NCBI GenBank assembly: GCA_009692365.1
Contig: SHZJ01000019.1
Location: 1 to 64,000, forward strand
Direction of reading: 5' to 3'
Origin: Gammaproteobacteria bacterium
Lineage (GTDB): Bacteria; Pseudomonadota; Gammaproteobacteria; Ga0077536
Length of the DNA stretch: 64,000 nt
Shown here piece by piece: positions 48,972 to 58,981 of the stretch. The notes beneath the pieces are model-generated. The model saw nothing but the letters and a program-made list of their open reading frames with translations. It was not told where the DNA came from and did no database searches. Made by a program: the position numbers and the translations under genes. Every line of letters begins with the position of its first letter. The first letter of the stretch is position 1.

Positions 48972-49712
48972 TCAATTCACATCCTTCCAATATTCGCGTT
49001 TGAGCAAGTAAGCCGCCACAAAGAAGATAAACAGGAAGCCGAGGACCTTCACGCCCAGTGCATAGCGCACCAACTTCGCGGGCTCGCCCATATAAACCAT
49101 AAAGCCAACCAGATCGCGAGTGGCACGCTCATACTGGACCTCATCGAGGGTCCCGGGGATCTCGTTTTCAAAATGCTCAAAGACCTGAGTCTGCATGCCT
49201 TCGGGGCTAGTGTGGGTGCTAAACACCGCCCGCTTCACGCCCTGTAATTCCCATAAGACATGGGGCATCGCGGCGCCGGGAAAGTACAGATTATTGACCC
49301 CAGTGGTTTTTGACGGGTCCTTGTAGAAGCCGTGTAAGTAGCTAAAGAGCCAGTCTTCGCCGCGCGCGCGCGCTTCTACCGAGAGGTCTGGCGGGGTCAC
49401 GCCAAACCATTCTTTGGAGTCGTCCGCCGGCATCGCAGCCCGCATGGGCTCGCCCACTTTGTCGGTCGTGAACATCAGGTCGGCTTTGAGCAGTTCCTCG
49501 GAAATGCCTAAATCCGCGCCGATCCGGTTGTAGCGCATATAGGCCGCAGAATGGCAGCTGCCGCAGTAGTTAACGAACAACCGAGCGCCGCGTTGCAGCG
49601 AGGCTTGGTCGCTCAGATCAACGTCGGCCTTCAGCAGCTTGAGTCCGCCCTCATTTGCGCAGGCGAACTGCGGCGCCATCAGCAGCAGGAGAGTCGCAAT
49701 AAGAATACGCAT
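48972..49712 (-). CDS. petC: cytochrome c1 of the bc1 complex
   Basis: Cytochrome c1 (246 residues) passes electrons from the Rieske centre to soluble cytochrome c. A signal peptide precedes the haem-binding CGSCH near residue 50; the distal methionine ligand is in AAMPHVL. A C-terminal membrane anchor (VLGFLFIFFVAAYLL) holds it in the inner membrane. Its ATG overlaps the petB stop by one base. Confidence 0.96.
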   Translation of the reverse strand: MRILIATLLLLMAPQFACANEGGLKLLKADVDLSDQASLQRGARLFVNYCGSCHSAAYMRYNRIGADLGISEELLKADLMFTTDKVGEPMRAAMPADDSKEWFGVTPPDLSVEARARGEDWLFSYLHGFYKDPSKTTGVNNLYFPGAAMPHVLWELQGVKRAVFSTHTSPEGMQTQVFEHFENEIPGTLDEVQYERATRDLVGFMVYMGEPAKLVRYALGVKVLGFLFIFFVAAYLLKREYWKDVN

Positions 49713-50965
49713 TACTTCGTCACTCGCTCAGGGACAGGCTTGTTCTTGTCCAAGCTGGTGTAGATGGGCATCAGTAGGAAGAACAGAAAATAGATAACCG
49801 TACAGACCTGCGCCATCAGTGTGCGCTCGGCTGTGGGCGGGAGCAGCCCCAAGTACCCCAGGATGACGAAGACCACGACAAAGATGCCCAAAGCACCTTT
49901 GAAGAGCGGCCCGCGATAGCGAATGGACCTGACCGGACTGCGGTCTAGCCACGGCAGCAGGAAGAAAATCAGCACGCCCAGACCCATAAAGACCACACCC
50001 CACACTTTGGCGTCGATCCACAGGAAGTTGACGGTATTGGCCCGCAAAATTGAATAGTACGGGGTGAAATACCACACCGGCGAGATATGCGGCGGGGTTT
50101 GCATCGGGTTGGCTGGGATGAAGTTATTGGCCTCCAGAAAATATCCGCCCATTTCCGGGCTGAAGAAAACCACCGCCGAAAACAGGATGAGAAACACCGA
50201 CAGGCCCATCAGGTCCTTGACCGTGTAGTAGGGGTGGAACGGGATCCCGTCCAACGGATGTCCGTCAGGCCCCTTGAGTTTCTTAATCTCCACGCCGTCC
50301 GGGTTATTTGAACCCACCTCATGCAGCGCCAAGATATGGAGCATTACCAGGCCGGCTAGGGCGAACGGCAAGGCGATGACGTGCAGCGAGAAGAAGCGGT
50401 TGAGGGTGATATCGGAGACGACGTAGTCCCCGCGTATCCATTCGGAAAGCGTCGTGCCGATCACCGGAATCGCGCCAAACAACGAGATGATGACCTGCGC
50501 GCCCCAGTAGGACATCTGGCCCCACGGCAGCAGATAACCCATGAAGGCCTCCGCCATCAGCATCAAATAAAGCAGCATGCCTAGGATCCAGAGGAGTTCC
50601 CGCGGCTTCTTGAAGGATCCATACATCAAGCCCCTGAACATATGCAGGTAGATGACGATGAAAAACGCCGAGGCGCCGGTGGAGTGGAGATAGCGAATCA
50701 GCCAGCCCCAATCGACATCGCGCATGATGTATTCGACCGACCCGAAAGCCAGATCGGCATCGGGCTTGTAGTTCATCGCCAGCCAGATCCCGGTCACGAT
50801 CTGCAGGCCAAACACCGCCATCGACAGGGCGCCGAAGTAGTACCAGAAGTTGAAATTTTTGGGCGCGTAATACTGCGCGATGTGGTCGTTCCACAACGAC
50901 ATTAACGGGAAACGTTCGTCCACCCAGTCGCGCAAATCGACGAGCTTTCTAGTAATTGCGTTCAT
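49712..50965 (-). CDS. petB: cytochrome b of the bc1 complex
   Basis: Cytochrome b (417 residues) carries the two haems b and the Qo and Qi quinone sites. Haem ligands are seen in HSTGASAFFIVIYLHMFRG and HVIALPFALAGLVMLHILALH. The Qo motif reads PVWY (ISPVWYFTPYYSILRA) rather than the more common PEWY. It is a fused, full-length form (eight membrane segments), not the split plant type. It overlaps petA by 4 nt. Confidence 0.96.
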   Translation of the reverse strand: MNAITRKLVDLRDWVDERFPLMSLWNDHIAQYYAPKNFNFWYYFGALSMAVFGLQIVTGIWLAMNYKPDADLAFGSVEYIMRDVDWGWLIRYLHSTGASAFFIVIYLHMFRGLMYGSFKKPRELLWILGMLLYLMLMAEAFMGYLLPWGQMSYWGAQVIISLFGAIPVIGTTLSEWIRGDYVVSDITLNRFFSLHVIALPFALAGLVMLHILALHEVGSNNPDGVEIKKLKGPDGHPLDGIPFHPYYTVKDLMGLSVFLILFSAVVFFSPEMGGYFLEANNFIPANPMQTPPHISPVWYFTPYYSILRANTVNFLWIDAKVWGVVFMGLGVLIFFLLPWLDRSPVRSIRYRGPLFKGALGIFVVVFVILGYLGLLPPTAERTLMAQVCTVIYFLFFLLMPIYTSLDKNKPVPERVTK

Positions 50966-51570
50966 GCCGTCACTCCGTCGTCTTCACCCACCCGCAGCTT
51001 GCCCTCCGTCAAAAATTTATACGGCGGCACAACCAAATTGGATGGCGCCGGAACCCCGTTGTAAACGCGGCCGGCGAGGTCAAATTTTGAGCCGTGGCAG
51101 GGGCAGAAAAAGCCGCCCTTCCAACCGATGCCGACGTCGGGTGCGCTCATGTCGGGGACGTAGCTGGGGGAGCAACCCAAATGGGTGCAAACACCCACCA
51201 AGACTAGATATTCAGGTTTTTCGGACCGCCAAACGTTCTTGGCGTACCGCGGTTGCTCGGATTGATCCGATTGCGGGTCGCGCAGCGCGACGGCATCGAA
51301 GCTGTTGAGATTCTCCAGCATCTCGTCCGTGCGGCGCACCACCCAGACCGGTTTGCCACGCCATTTCTGGATTAGACGCTGCCCCGGTTCGAGTTTGCTG
51401 ATGTCCACATCCACCGGTGCGCCCATCGCTTTGGCGCGCGCGCTGGGCTGGAAAGACGAAATAAACGGCACGGCCGCGAAAGCCGCTCCAATCCCCCCGA
51501 TCACAACGGTCGTGCCGGTCAGAAAGCGGCGTCTGCTGGTATCGACGACGGCGTCACGCATGGGGTCCAA
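50962..51570 (-). CDS. petA: Rieske iron-sulfur subunit of the bc1 complex
   Basis: This 202-residue subunit carries the [2Fe-2S] cluster that takes an electron from quinol. A twin-arginine signal anchor (SRRRFLTGTTVVIGGIGAAF) is followed by the cluster-binding boxes CTHLGC and CPCHGSKFDLAGRV. The start may instead be the ATG three codons downstream (51561). It is the first gene of petA-petB-petC-sspA-sspB. The 210-bp spacer upstream shows no convincing promoter. Confidence 0.96.
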   Translation of the reverse strand: MDPMRDAVVDTSRRRFLTGTTVVIGGIGAAFAAVPFISSFQPSARAKAMGAPVDVDISKLEPGQRLIQKWRGKPVWVVRRTDEMLENLNSFDAVALRDPQSDQSEQPRYAKNVWRSEKPEYLVLVGVCTHLGCSPSYVPDMSAPDVGIGWKGGFFCPCHGSKFDLAGRVYNGVPAPSNLVVPPYKFLTEGKLRVGEDDGVTA

Positions 51571-51762
51571 AGTCTCCTGATTTACTGGGCGCCCGCAGGG
51601 TTTGAGGCGGCACGCGGCTCCGCCGCAGCGAAGCGCATTTTTAAGAGTTTACACGGCGCGCGGCAGGCTCTCATGCGCTCCCGGCGAGTCGCGCACGGCG
51701 GGCGCGAGTATATCACCAAACGCTGGTTCGGCGGCCCGTCAAGCGCCTGAGTCTAGGCGGCC

Positions 51763-51780
51763 CGGCGCCAAACGGTGCCG
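51763..51780 (-). terminator. hairpin right after hisD
   Basis: A 7-bp stem with one G-T pair (CGGCGCC / GGTGCCG) and a 4-nt loop directly follows the hisD stop codon. No T-run follows. It may mark the end of the murA-hisG-hisD transcript before petA. Confidence 0.35.
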
Positions 51781-53103
51781 TCAATCTCCGCCCGCACCAG
51801 CCCCGTCCGGCAGAATTCGGTACTCCGCGGAGCGTGCGTGGGCCGTCAGCCCCTCGGCGCGGGCCAACGTGCCGGCGAGGCGACCGAGCCGGGAGGCCGC
51901 CAACGGACTCAACTCGATGACCGAGGTCCGTTTCTGAAAATCGTACACCCCCAAGGGTGAGGAAAAACGGGCCGTGCCGGACGTTGGCAGCACGTGATTG
52001 GGCCCGGCGCAGTAGTCGCCCAGCGACTCCGCGACGTAGCGACCCAAAAAAATGGACCCAGCGTGGCGAATTAGGGGTAACAGGGCACGCGGGTCTGCGA
52101 CCGAGAGTTCGAGATGTTCTGGCGCAATCTGGTTCACCAGTTCGACCGCCTCCGTCAGGTCGCGCACCTGGATCAACGCGCCCCGCTGGGTCAGCGCGGC
52201 GGCGATGATCGCGGCCCGCTCCAGGGTGGGTAGCAAACGTTCGATGCTCACCGCCACCCGCGTGAGGAACGCCGCATCCGGCGAAATCAGCACGGCCTGA
52301 GCCTGCTCATCGTGCTCAGCCTGCGAGAACAAATCCATGGCGATCCAATCGGGATCGGTGGCGCCATCGCACACGATCAGAATTTCGGAAGGCCCGGCGA
52401 TCATATCGATGCCGACCCGGCCAAAAACTTGCGCCTTGGCGCTCGCGACGTAGACATTGCCCGGGCCCACAATTTTGTCCACGGCCGGGACGGTGGCGGT
52501 GCCGTAGGCCAGCGCGGCCACCGCTTGGGCGCCACCGATCGAGAACACCCGATCCACGCCCGCAATGGCGGCCGCGCAGAGCACGACGGGGTCGATGACC
52601 CCGCGCGGGGCTGGCACGACCATGATGATTTCGCCCACGCCCGCCAGCTTGGCCGGGATCGCGTTCATCAAGACCGACGATGGGTAAGCGGCCTTGCCAC
52701 CGGGCACATAAATGCCAGCCCGGTCCAGCGCCGTAACCTGCTGGCCCAGCACGCTGCCATCCGGCTCGGTGTAGTCCCAAGAGGGCAGCTGTTGGCGGGC
52801 ATGATAAGCGCGGATGCGGGCCGCCGCCGCCTCGAGCGCAGCGCAGACGGCGGGTTCCACGCGCGCCCTGCTGGCGTCCAGGTCGCGTTCCTCCAGTTCG
52901 CTGGCCGCGCGGATGTTGCGCTGATCAAAACCGTTGGTGTACTCGATCAGCGCCGCATCGCCGCGCGTGCGCACCGCCTGAATAATCTCGCGCACGGTCT
53001 GCTGGACGGCCTCGCTGGCCGCCGTATCAGTGGCCAGCAGTTGCGCGAGTTGGGTCTGAAAATTGGGTTCGACGGTGGACAGCCGGCGCAGCGAGTACTT
53101 CAT
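51781..53103 (-). CDS. hisD: histidinol dehydrogenase
   Basis: HisD (440 residues) performs the last two steps of histidine synthesis, oxidising histidinol to histidine with NAD. Family sequences are clear: [33 protein letters not shown], seen at about 226-258, and the zinc and catalytic region EHLELSV...[14 protein letters not shown]. It overlaps hisG by 4 nt. The usual next gene hisC is not here; petA follows instead. Confidence 0.96.
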   Translation of the reverse strand: MKYSLRRLSTVEPNFQTQLAQLLATDTAASEAVQQTVREIIQAVRTRGDAALIEYTNGFDQRNIRAASELEERDLDASRARVEPAVCAALEAAAARIRAYHARQQLPSWDYTEPDGSVLGQQVTALDRAGIYVPGGKAAYPSSVLMNAIPAKLAGVGEIIMVVPAPRGVIDPVVLCAAAIAGVDRVFSIGGAQAVAALAYGTATVPAVDKIVGPGNVYVASAKAQVFGRVGIDMIAGPSEILIVCDGATDPDWIAMDLFSQAEHDEQAQAVLISPDAAFLTRVAVSIERLLPTLERAAIIAAALTQRGALIQVRDLTEAVELVNQIAPEHLELSVADPRALLPLIRHAGSIFLGRYVAESLGDYCAGPNHVLPTSGTARFSSPLGVYDFQKRTSVIELSPLAASRLGRLAGTLARAEGLTAHARSAEYRILPDGAGAGGD

Positions 53104-53768
53104 TGCGGGCGCGGCGCCGAGGTCGCGCCCACGGCCGCGGTCAGCGCGGCGATGAGCGCCGTGACCCGGGCATGTTTGGTTTTCATCGCGGCTTTGTTGA
53201 CGATGAGTCGGGCGCTGATGTCACAGATTTGCTCTAGCGGCGCCAAGCCGTTGGCCCTGAGGGTATTGCCCGTATCGACTAAGTCAACGATGCGATCGGC
53301 AAGCCCAACCAGCGGTGCCAATTCCATGGCGCCGTAGAGTTTAATGACTTCCACCTGTACGCCGCGTTCGCCAAACCAGCGGCGGGTGATCCCGGGGTAT
53401 TTGGTGGCGACCCGCAGTTTGGTGGGCGCAACGACCGGGGCCACCGGACCCGCGACCATGAGCCGACAGCGCGCAATTTGGAGGTCCAAGGGTTCATAGA
53501 AGCCGGTGCCTTCATACTCCAGCAGAACGTCCTTGCCGGCCACCCCCAGATCGGCCGCGCCGTATTCCACGTAGGTCGGCACATCGCGGGCGCGCACTAC
53601 CACCAATTTGATGTCGGGTTTGGTGGTGTCCAGAATGAGCTTGCGCGACACCGCGAGGTCGTCCAGCGCGGTTATGCCGATGCCGGCCAGCAGCGGTAGG
53701 GTCTCGGTGAGGATCCGCCCTTTAGACAAGGCGATAACCAGTGGGTCGCTAGAGGAGAGACTGTTCAT
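53100..53768 (-). CDS. hisG: ATP phosphoribosyltransferase, short form
   Basis: HisG (222 residues) starts histidine synthesis by joining ATP and PRPP. It has the catalytic core ([45 protein letters not shown]) but lacks the C-terminal regulatory domain, so it is the short type that needs HisZ for activity and feedback control. hisZ is not in this window. I chose the ATG at 53768; the longer frame runs into murA. It starts 34 nt after murA. Confidence 0.94.
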   Translation of the reverse strand: MNSLSSSDPLVIALSKGRILTETLPLLAGIGITALDDLAVSRKLILDTTKPDIKLVVVRARDVPTYVEYGAADLGVAGKDVLLEYEGTGFYEPLDLQIARCRLMVAGPVAPVVAPTKLRVATKYPGITRRWFGERGVQVEVIKLYGAMELAPLVGLADRIVDLVDTGNTLRANGLAPLEQICDISARLIVNKAAMKTKHARVTALIAALTAAVGATSAPRPQ

Positions 53769-53802
53769 CAGTGGTATGGAGCCCGCCGGCGGCGCTGGCG
53801 CT

Positions 53803-55074
<1,272 letters not shown>

Positions 55075-55329
55075 TCAGAGAGTCGCGAACGGCTGCGCTA
55101 GCTGCCACTCTTCTGGGGTGTAGGTCTGGATGGACAAAGCGTGGATGGCTTGCCGCATATTGTCCCCCAGGGCGCGGTACACCAGCTGATGCCGCTTCAC
55201 CGGGGTGAGACCAGCAAATCCAGCAAACACGACTCGCGCCGCAAAATGCACGCCGTCGTCGCCGTCGATGTGGGTTTGGGCGCCTGCCAAACCGGCTTCG
55301 AGCAGCAACTTGATATCTTCTTTCGTCAT
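55075..55329 (-). CDS. ibaG: BolA-family protein IbaG
   Basis: IbaG (84 residues; YrbA) is a BolA-like protein that pairs with monothiol glutaredoxin in iron-sulfur and acid-stress physiology. The BolA core FAGLTPVKRHQLVYRALGDNM contains the conserved histidine. I chose the ATG at 55329, giving the family start MTKEDIKLLLEAGLAGA. It lies between mlaC and murA, the place normally shared with mlaB. Confidence 0.93.
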   Translation of the reverse strand: MTKEDIKLLLEAGLAGAQTHIDGDDGVHFAARVVFAGFAGLTPVKRHQLVYRALGDNMRQAIHALSIQTYTPEEWQLAQPFATL

Positions 55330-55369
55330 GAGCGATTGCCAATCAGCGCGACCCACCGTCCAGCTTGCT

Positions 55370-55987
55370 TCAAGCGCCTAAATCCTGATTCTTGGCCTTG
55401 AGGGTCTTTAACAGTGCGTCGATGCCGCCTTCGTTGAGAATTTGAGAAAAAGAAGATTTTAAGGTCTTCACCAAGCTAATGCCGTCCACCTCGACATCGA
55501 AAACCTGCCACTCGCCGCTGTCTTGGTGCAAACGATAGACCACCGGTAATACCTTACCGACTGCCTGCACGATGTTTTGCTTGACCACTGCGGTCTTTGG
55601 ATTGCGGGAGGGTTCCGCGGCTGGATACTCAATCTTTTGGTCGGAGTATTCGAGCAGGGCCGTCGCGTAGGTGCGCACCAAGAGCTTGCGAAACTCCCCG
55701 ACGAAGGCCACGCGAGTTGCCTCATCGGCGGTCTTCCAGGCGGCGCCCAGCACCCACTGCGACATGATATTAAAATCGAAGTGCGGGAAGATCATCGCGG
55801 CCACTAGCTCGTACATCTTCGCCGGGGCGGCCTGCAGCGCGGTTTTCTCCTTGCTGACCCGCGCGATGACCGCCGAAGTGGTGTCCTGGATGATCTTGGC
55901 CGGGTCGCTTTGAGCTTGCGCGGGTACCGCAACGCCTAGCAGCAGCCACGCGATTAGGAAGAAATGGAAGACATCTGCCCGCTTCAT
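55370..55987 (-). CDS. mlaC: phospholipid-binding protein MlaC
   Basis: MlaC (205 residues) is the periplasmic shuttle that carries phospholipids between the outer and inner membrane Mla complexes. A cleavable signal peptide (FFLIAWLLLGVAVPAQAQ) precedes the MlaC/Tol_tol_Ttg2 domain (WVLGAAWKTADEATRVAFVGEFRKLLVRTYATALLEY at about 83-119). The partners mlaF, mlaE, mlaD upstream and mlaB downstream, expected in the same operon, are missing here; gloA and purT lie upstream instead. Confidence 0.92.
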   Translation of the reverse strand: MKRADVFHFFLIAWLLLGVAVPAQAQSDPAKIIQDTTSAVIARVSKEKTALQAAPAKMYELVAAMIFPHFDFNIMSQWVLGAAWKTADEATRVAFVGEFRKLLVRTYATALLEYSDQKIEYPAAEPSRNPKTAVVKQNIVQAVGKVLPVVYRLHQDSGEWQVFDVEVDGISLVKTLKSSFSQILNEGGIDALLKTLKAKNQDLGA

Positions 55988-56073
55988 TTGCAGAACCTCA
56001 AGGGGAAGAAGCTCGCGACAGTCCCACGAGCTGTAAAAAAAACCGCTCGCAACTCTAGCACAAAGCCTTTCGC

Positions 56074-56090
56074 AGCCGACAACCTCGGCT
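56074..56090 (-). terminator. hairpin at the end of gloA
   Basis: A 6-bp perfect stem (AGCCGA / TCGGCT) with a 5-nt loop begins at the last base of the gloA stop codon. A run of eight T on the minus strand occurs about 32 nt later (56035-56042), too far for a standard intrinsic terminator. Confidence 0.35.
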
Positions 56091-56485
56091 CAACCCGGGT
56101 TCGGTTCGTCCTGCAAAATTTCGACTTTGTAACCGTCCGGGTCCTCGACAAAAGCCAGCACCGTCTTACCGCCCTTCATGGGCCCGGCTTCGCGCACCAC
56201 TTTGCCGCCGCGCGCCTTGATGTGCTCGCAGGTTGCATAAACGTCACTGACCCCAATGGCGATATGCCCGTAGGCCGACCCCAGTTCATAAGCCTGCGTA
56301 TCCCAGTTGTGGGTGAGTTCCAGCACCGTGGAATCGGGCTCCGCACCATAACCGACGAACGCCAGCGTAAAACGCCCTTCGGCATAATCCCGCCGCCGGA
56401 TTAGGGTCATGCCCAGCACCTCGCAATAAAAGTTGAGCGCGCGGTCCAGATTGGTCACCCGCAGCATGGTATGCATCATTCGCAT
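56090..56485 (-). CDS. gloA: lactoylglutathione lyase (glyoxalase I)
   Basis: GloA (131 residues) converts the methylglyoxal-glutathione adduct to lactoylglutathione. The four metal ligands of the family are seen: His in MMHTMLRV, Glu in TVLELTHN, His in GHIAIGV and Glu in KVEILQ. AGGAAG lies 5 nt before the ATG at 56485. It follows purT by 17 nt. Confidence 0.95.
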   Translation of the reverse strand: MRMMHTMLRVTNLDRALNFYCEVLGMTLIRRRDYAEGRFTLAFVGYGAEPDSTVLELTHNWDTQAYELGSAYGHIAIGVSDVYATCEHIKARGGKVVREAGPMKGGKTVLAFVEDPDGYKVEILQDEPNPG

Positions 56486-56502
56486 GGTCGCTTCCTTGTT
56501 GT

Positions 56503-57714
56503 TCAGGGTTGAATGTCGATGTGAATACAGGCCGCCGCCCGGCGCGCGCGCCGCAGGGCTTCGGCGATATCGCCGCCACGTGCCAGTGCCACCGCCAGAC
56601 GCCGCTGGCCGTTCACTTCGGGTTTGCCAAACACGCGCAACTCCGTCGTGGGTTCCGCCAAGGCGGCGGCAATTCCGCGGTATTCAATGTGCCGCCCCTG
56701 GCCCTGCGCCAGCACCGCAACCGACGCCGCAGGGCCCCATTGCTCGATCGAGGGCACCGGCAAGCCCAGCACCGCACGCACATGCAGAGCGAACTCCGAC
56801 AGCGGCTGTCCGACGAGCGTGACCATACCGGTATCGTGCGGGCGCGGCGAGACTTCGCTAAAGATGACTTCCTCGCCGCGCACGAACAGCTCTACGCCAA
56901 ACAGCCCATAGCCGCCCAGCGCCTCGGTGACGCTGCGGGCAACGGCTTCGGCGCGCGCCCGGGCGAGCGGGCTCATGGGCTGCGGCTGCCAGGATTCACG
57001 GTAATCCCCGTCAATCTGTAAATGCCCAATGGGTTCGCAAAAGCTGGTGCCGCCGACGTGTCGCACGGTCAACAGCGTGATTTCATAATCAAATTCGATA
57101 AACCCTTCGATGATGACGCGCGGCACCGCCGCCCGCGCGCCGCCCACGGCGGTGGTCCAAGCCCCGGCGATTTGCGCGGGATCGCGGACCACGACCTGTC
57201 CTTTGCCCGACGAACTCATCACCGGCTTGACCACGCAGGGCAAGCCGATGCGCGCAATGGCGGCCCGGCAGTCCTCGGCGGTGCCCGCAAATTCGTAGCG
57301 CGTGGTCGGCAGCGCCAAGGTTTCGGCGGCCAGTCGGCGTATCCCCTCGCGGTCCATCGTCAGCGCGACGGCGCGCGCCGTGGGTGCCACGCGCCAGCCC
57401 TGCGCCTCCAGGGCCACCAGCCGCTCGGTGGCGATGGCTTCCACCTCGGGCAGGATCAAGTGTGGTCGTTCTGCCAGGATCAGCGCCGCCAGGGCATCGC
57501 CGTCGAGCATGTCGATAACGTGCGAGCGGTGAGCGACCTGCATGGCGGGCGCATTCGGGTAGCGGTCCACGGCGATGACTTCCAAGCCCAAGCGCTGCGC
57601 TTCGATGGCGACTTCCTTACCCAGTTCGCCCGCGCCTAAGAGCATGACGCGGGTGGCGCGGTCACTCAGCGGGGTACCCCAGACGGGCGGGGCGGGAGAG
57701 TTCGATGCCATCAT
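56503..57714 (-). CDS. purT: formate-dependent phosphoribosylglycinamide formyltransferase
   Basis: PurT (403 residues) is the ATP-grasp enzyme that formylates GAR with formate in purine synthesis. Sequence [33 protein letters not shown] and [16 protein letters not shown] are characteristic. Two adjacent ATGs (57714 and 57711) start it; the longer frame runs into the upstream spacer. No clear Shine-Dalgarno is visible. The 313 bp upstream are highly structured. Confidence 0.95.
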   Translation of the reverse strand: MMASNSPAPPVWGTPLSDRATRVMLLGAGELGKEVAIEAQRLGLEVIAVDRYPNAPAMQVAHRSHVIDMLDGDALAALILAERPHLILPEVEAIATERLVALEAQGWRVAPTARAVALTMDREGIRRLAAETLALPTTRYEFAGTAEDCRAAIARIGLPCVVKPVMSSSGKGQVVVRDPAQIAGAWTTAVGGARAAVPRVIIEGFIEFDYEITLLTVRHVGGTSFCEPIGHLQIDGDYRESWQPQPMSPLARARAEAVARSVTEALGGYGLFGVELFVRGEEVIFSEVSPRPHDTGMVTLVGQPLSEFALHVRAVLGLPVPSIEQWGPAASVAVLAQGQGRHIEYRGIAAALAEPTTELRVFGKPEVNGQRRLAVALARGGDIAEALRRARRAAACIHIDIQP

Positions 57715-58031
57715 GCGGATACCAGCGCAAAATCGCGACGTTGAAGGCTCGGTGCAGTATCGGAGCCCCGTTGGTGGAGCGCAACCAACGAGGCCGTACA
57801 CCCGCGGCCCCGGCCCGCTTGGGCACCCCGCGCGGGGCAGTGCGCCACGGTGCTGCGTGCCGCAGCGAGCGGTGGTGCACGGGGTGCCGCCACTGGGTCG
57901 CCGTCAGCAAGGACCGCCGTGCGCGGCAGTGGGGCGTCACCTTGCCGTCCGACGCTGCGGGGCACCGCGGCCACCGCGGCCATGCCCTGCGCATTCACCG
58001 CGTCGACCACAATCCGCAGTCGGGCGCTCAC
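57711..58031 (-). CDS. doubtful small ORF between secF and purT
   Basis: A GTG codon overlaps the secF stop (GTGA), opening a 106-codon frame that ends on the purT start (ATGA-type overlap). Such tight overlaps at both ends resemble operon coupling, and its first 25 codons look coding-like. I recognise no family, the composition is Ala/Arg/Pro-rich, and strong inverted repeats run through it, so it may be only an open frame in structured, GC-rich DNA. Confidence 0.25.
   Translation of the reverse strand: MSARLRIVVDAVNAQGMAAVAAVPRSVGRQGDAPLPRTAVLADGDPVAAPRAPPLAAARSTVAHCPARGAQAGRGRGCTASLVALHQRGSDTAPSLQRRDFALVSA
57769..57888 (-). promoter_or_regulatory. highly structured spacer upstream of purT
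   Basis: Two inverted repeats lie here. The larger (57822-57888) has an outer 8-bp arm (GGCACCCC / GGGGTGCC), a middle 9-bp arm with one G-T pair (57840-57848 / 57872-57880) and an inner perfect 6-bp stem GCTGCG / CGCAGC with a 3-nt loop. Its left side also holds the palindrome CCCCGCGCGGGG. The smaller (57769-57790) is a 7-bp stem CGTTGGT / ACCAACG. Both would be transcribed ahead of purT. No known riboswitch was recognised. Confidence 0.45.
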
Positions 58032-58963
58032 GGACGAGGGTCGATCTCCACCCCTTCTTTTTGCATCGGCAACAGTTCCTGACGGGTCGCGCCTAAGGCC
58101 AGCACCACCGCGCTCGCCACGTAGATTGAAGAATAGGTGCCCACCACGATGCCGAGGATCAGCGCCGTCGCGAAACCATGGATAAGTTCACCGCCCAAAA
58201 AGAACAACGACAGCACCGAGAGCGTCGTCACTACGTGGGTATTGATGGTTCTGGACAGCGTTTGGTTGAGCGAGATATTCATCACCTTGATCGGCTCGGC
58301 GGTGCGCATGCTGCGGAAATTCTCGCGGATACGGTCGAAGATCACGATGGTGTCGTTGAGCGAATAACCCATCACCGCGAGCACCGCAGCCAAGGCCGTG
58401 AGGTCGAAATCCATCCGGGTTAGCGAGAAAAACCCCACGATAACCAGCACGTCGTGCACGGTGGCCACGATGGCCCCCACGGAAAACTTGAAGGTGAAGC
58501 GCAGCATGACGTAAATCAGGATGCCGGTCAGCGCGATGAGCGACGCGATAACGCCTTCTTCGGCCAGTTCCTCGCCCACCTGCGGGCCTACAAACTCTAC
58601 GCGGCGTACCTCGGCCTGCGGCAAGAGCTTGGCCAGCCGCGCGCCAACATCTTTATTGCTGGCGTCGGCGGCGGCCACCCCGTGTTCGGGTGGCAGACGG
58701 AGCAGCACTTCCCGAGGCGAACCAAAATTCTGCACGACCCCGCCGCCAAAATCGGAACCGGCCAGCGCCTGACGGATTTTTTCCAGATCTGCCGGCTCCT
58801 CGTAGGCCAGTTCGACCACCGTCCCGCCGGTAAATTCGATACTGAAATTAAGCCCCTGATACGCCAGCGAGCCCACGGCCAAAAGGTTGATAGCGGTGGA
58901 CAACCACAGGCCCGCATGGCGCCAGCGCATGAAATCGAAGTTTGGTGTTTTCCACGTAATCAT
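58028..58963 (-). CDS. secF: protein translocase subunit SecF
   Basis: SecF (311 residues) works with SecD and YajC to pull proteins through SecYEG using the proton gradient. Six membrane segments, the N-terminal FSIEFTGGTVVELAY motif and the conserved GYSLNDTIVIFDRIREN and NQTLSRTINTH motifs are present. It follows secD by 18 nt with a GGGAG ribosome site. Confidence 0.96.
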   Translation of the reverse strand: MITWKTPNFDFMRWRHAGLWLSTAINLLAVGSLAYQGLNFSIEFTGGTVVELAYEEPADLEKIRQALAGSDFGGGVVQNFGSPREVLLRLPPEHGVAAADASNKDVGARLAKLLPQAEVRRVEFVGPQVGEELAEEGVIASLIALTGILIYVMLRFTFKFSVGAIVATVHDVLVIVGFFSLTRMDFDLTALAAVLAVMGYSLNDTIVIFDRIRENFRSMRTAEPIKVMNISLNQTLSRTINTHVVTTLSVLSLFFLGGELIHGFATALILGIVVGTYSSIYVASAVVLALGATRQELLPMQKEGVEIDPRP

Positions 58964-58981
58964 GGCGACTGACTCCCGCGC

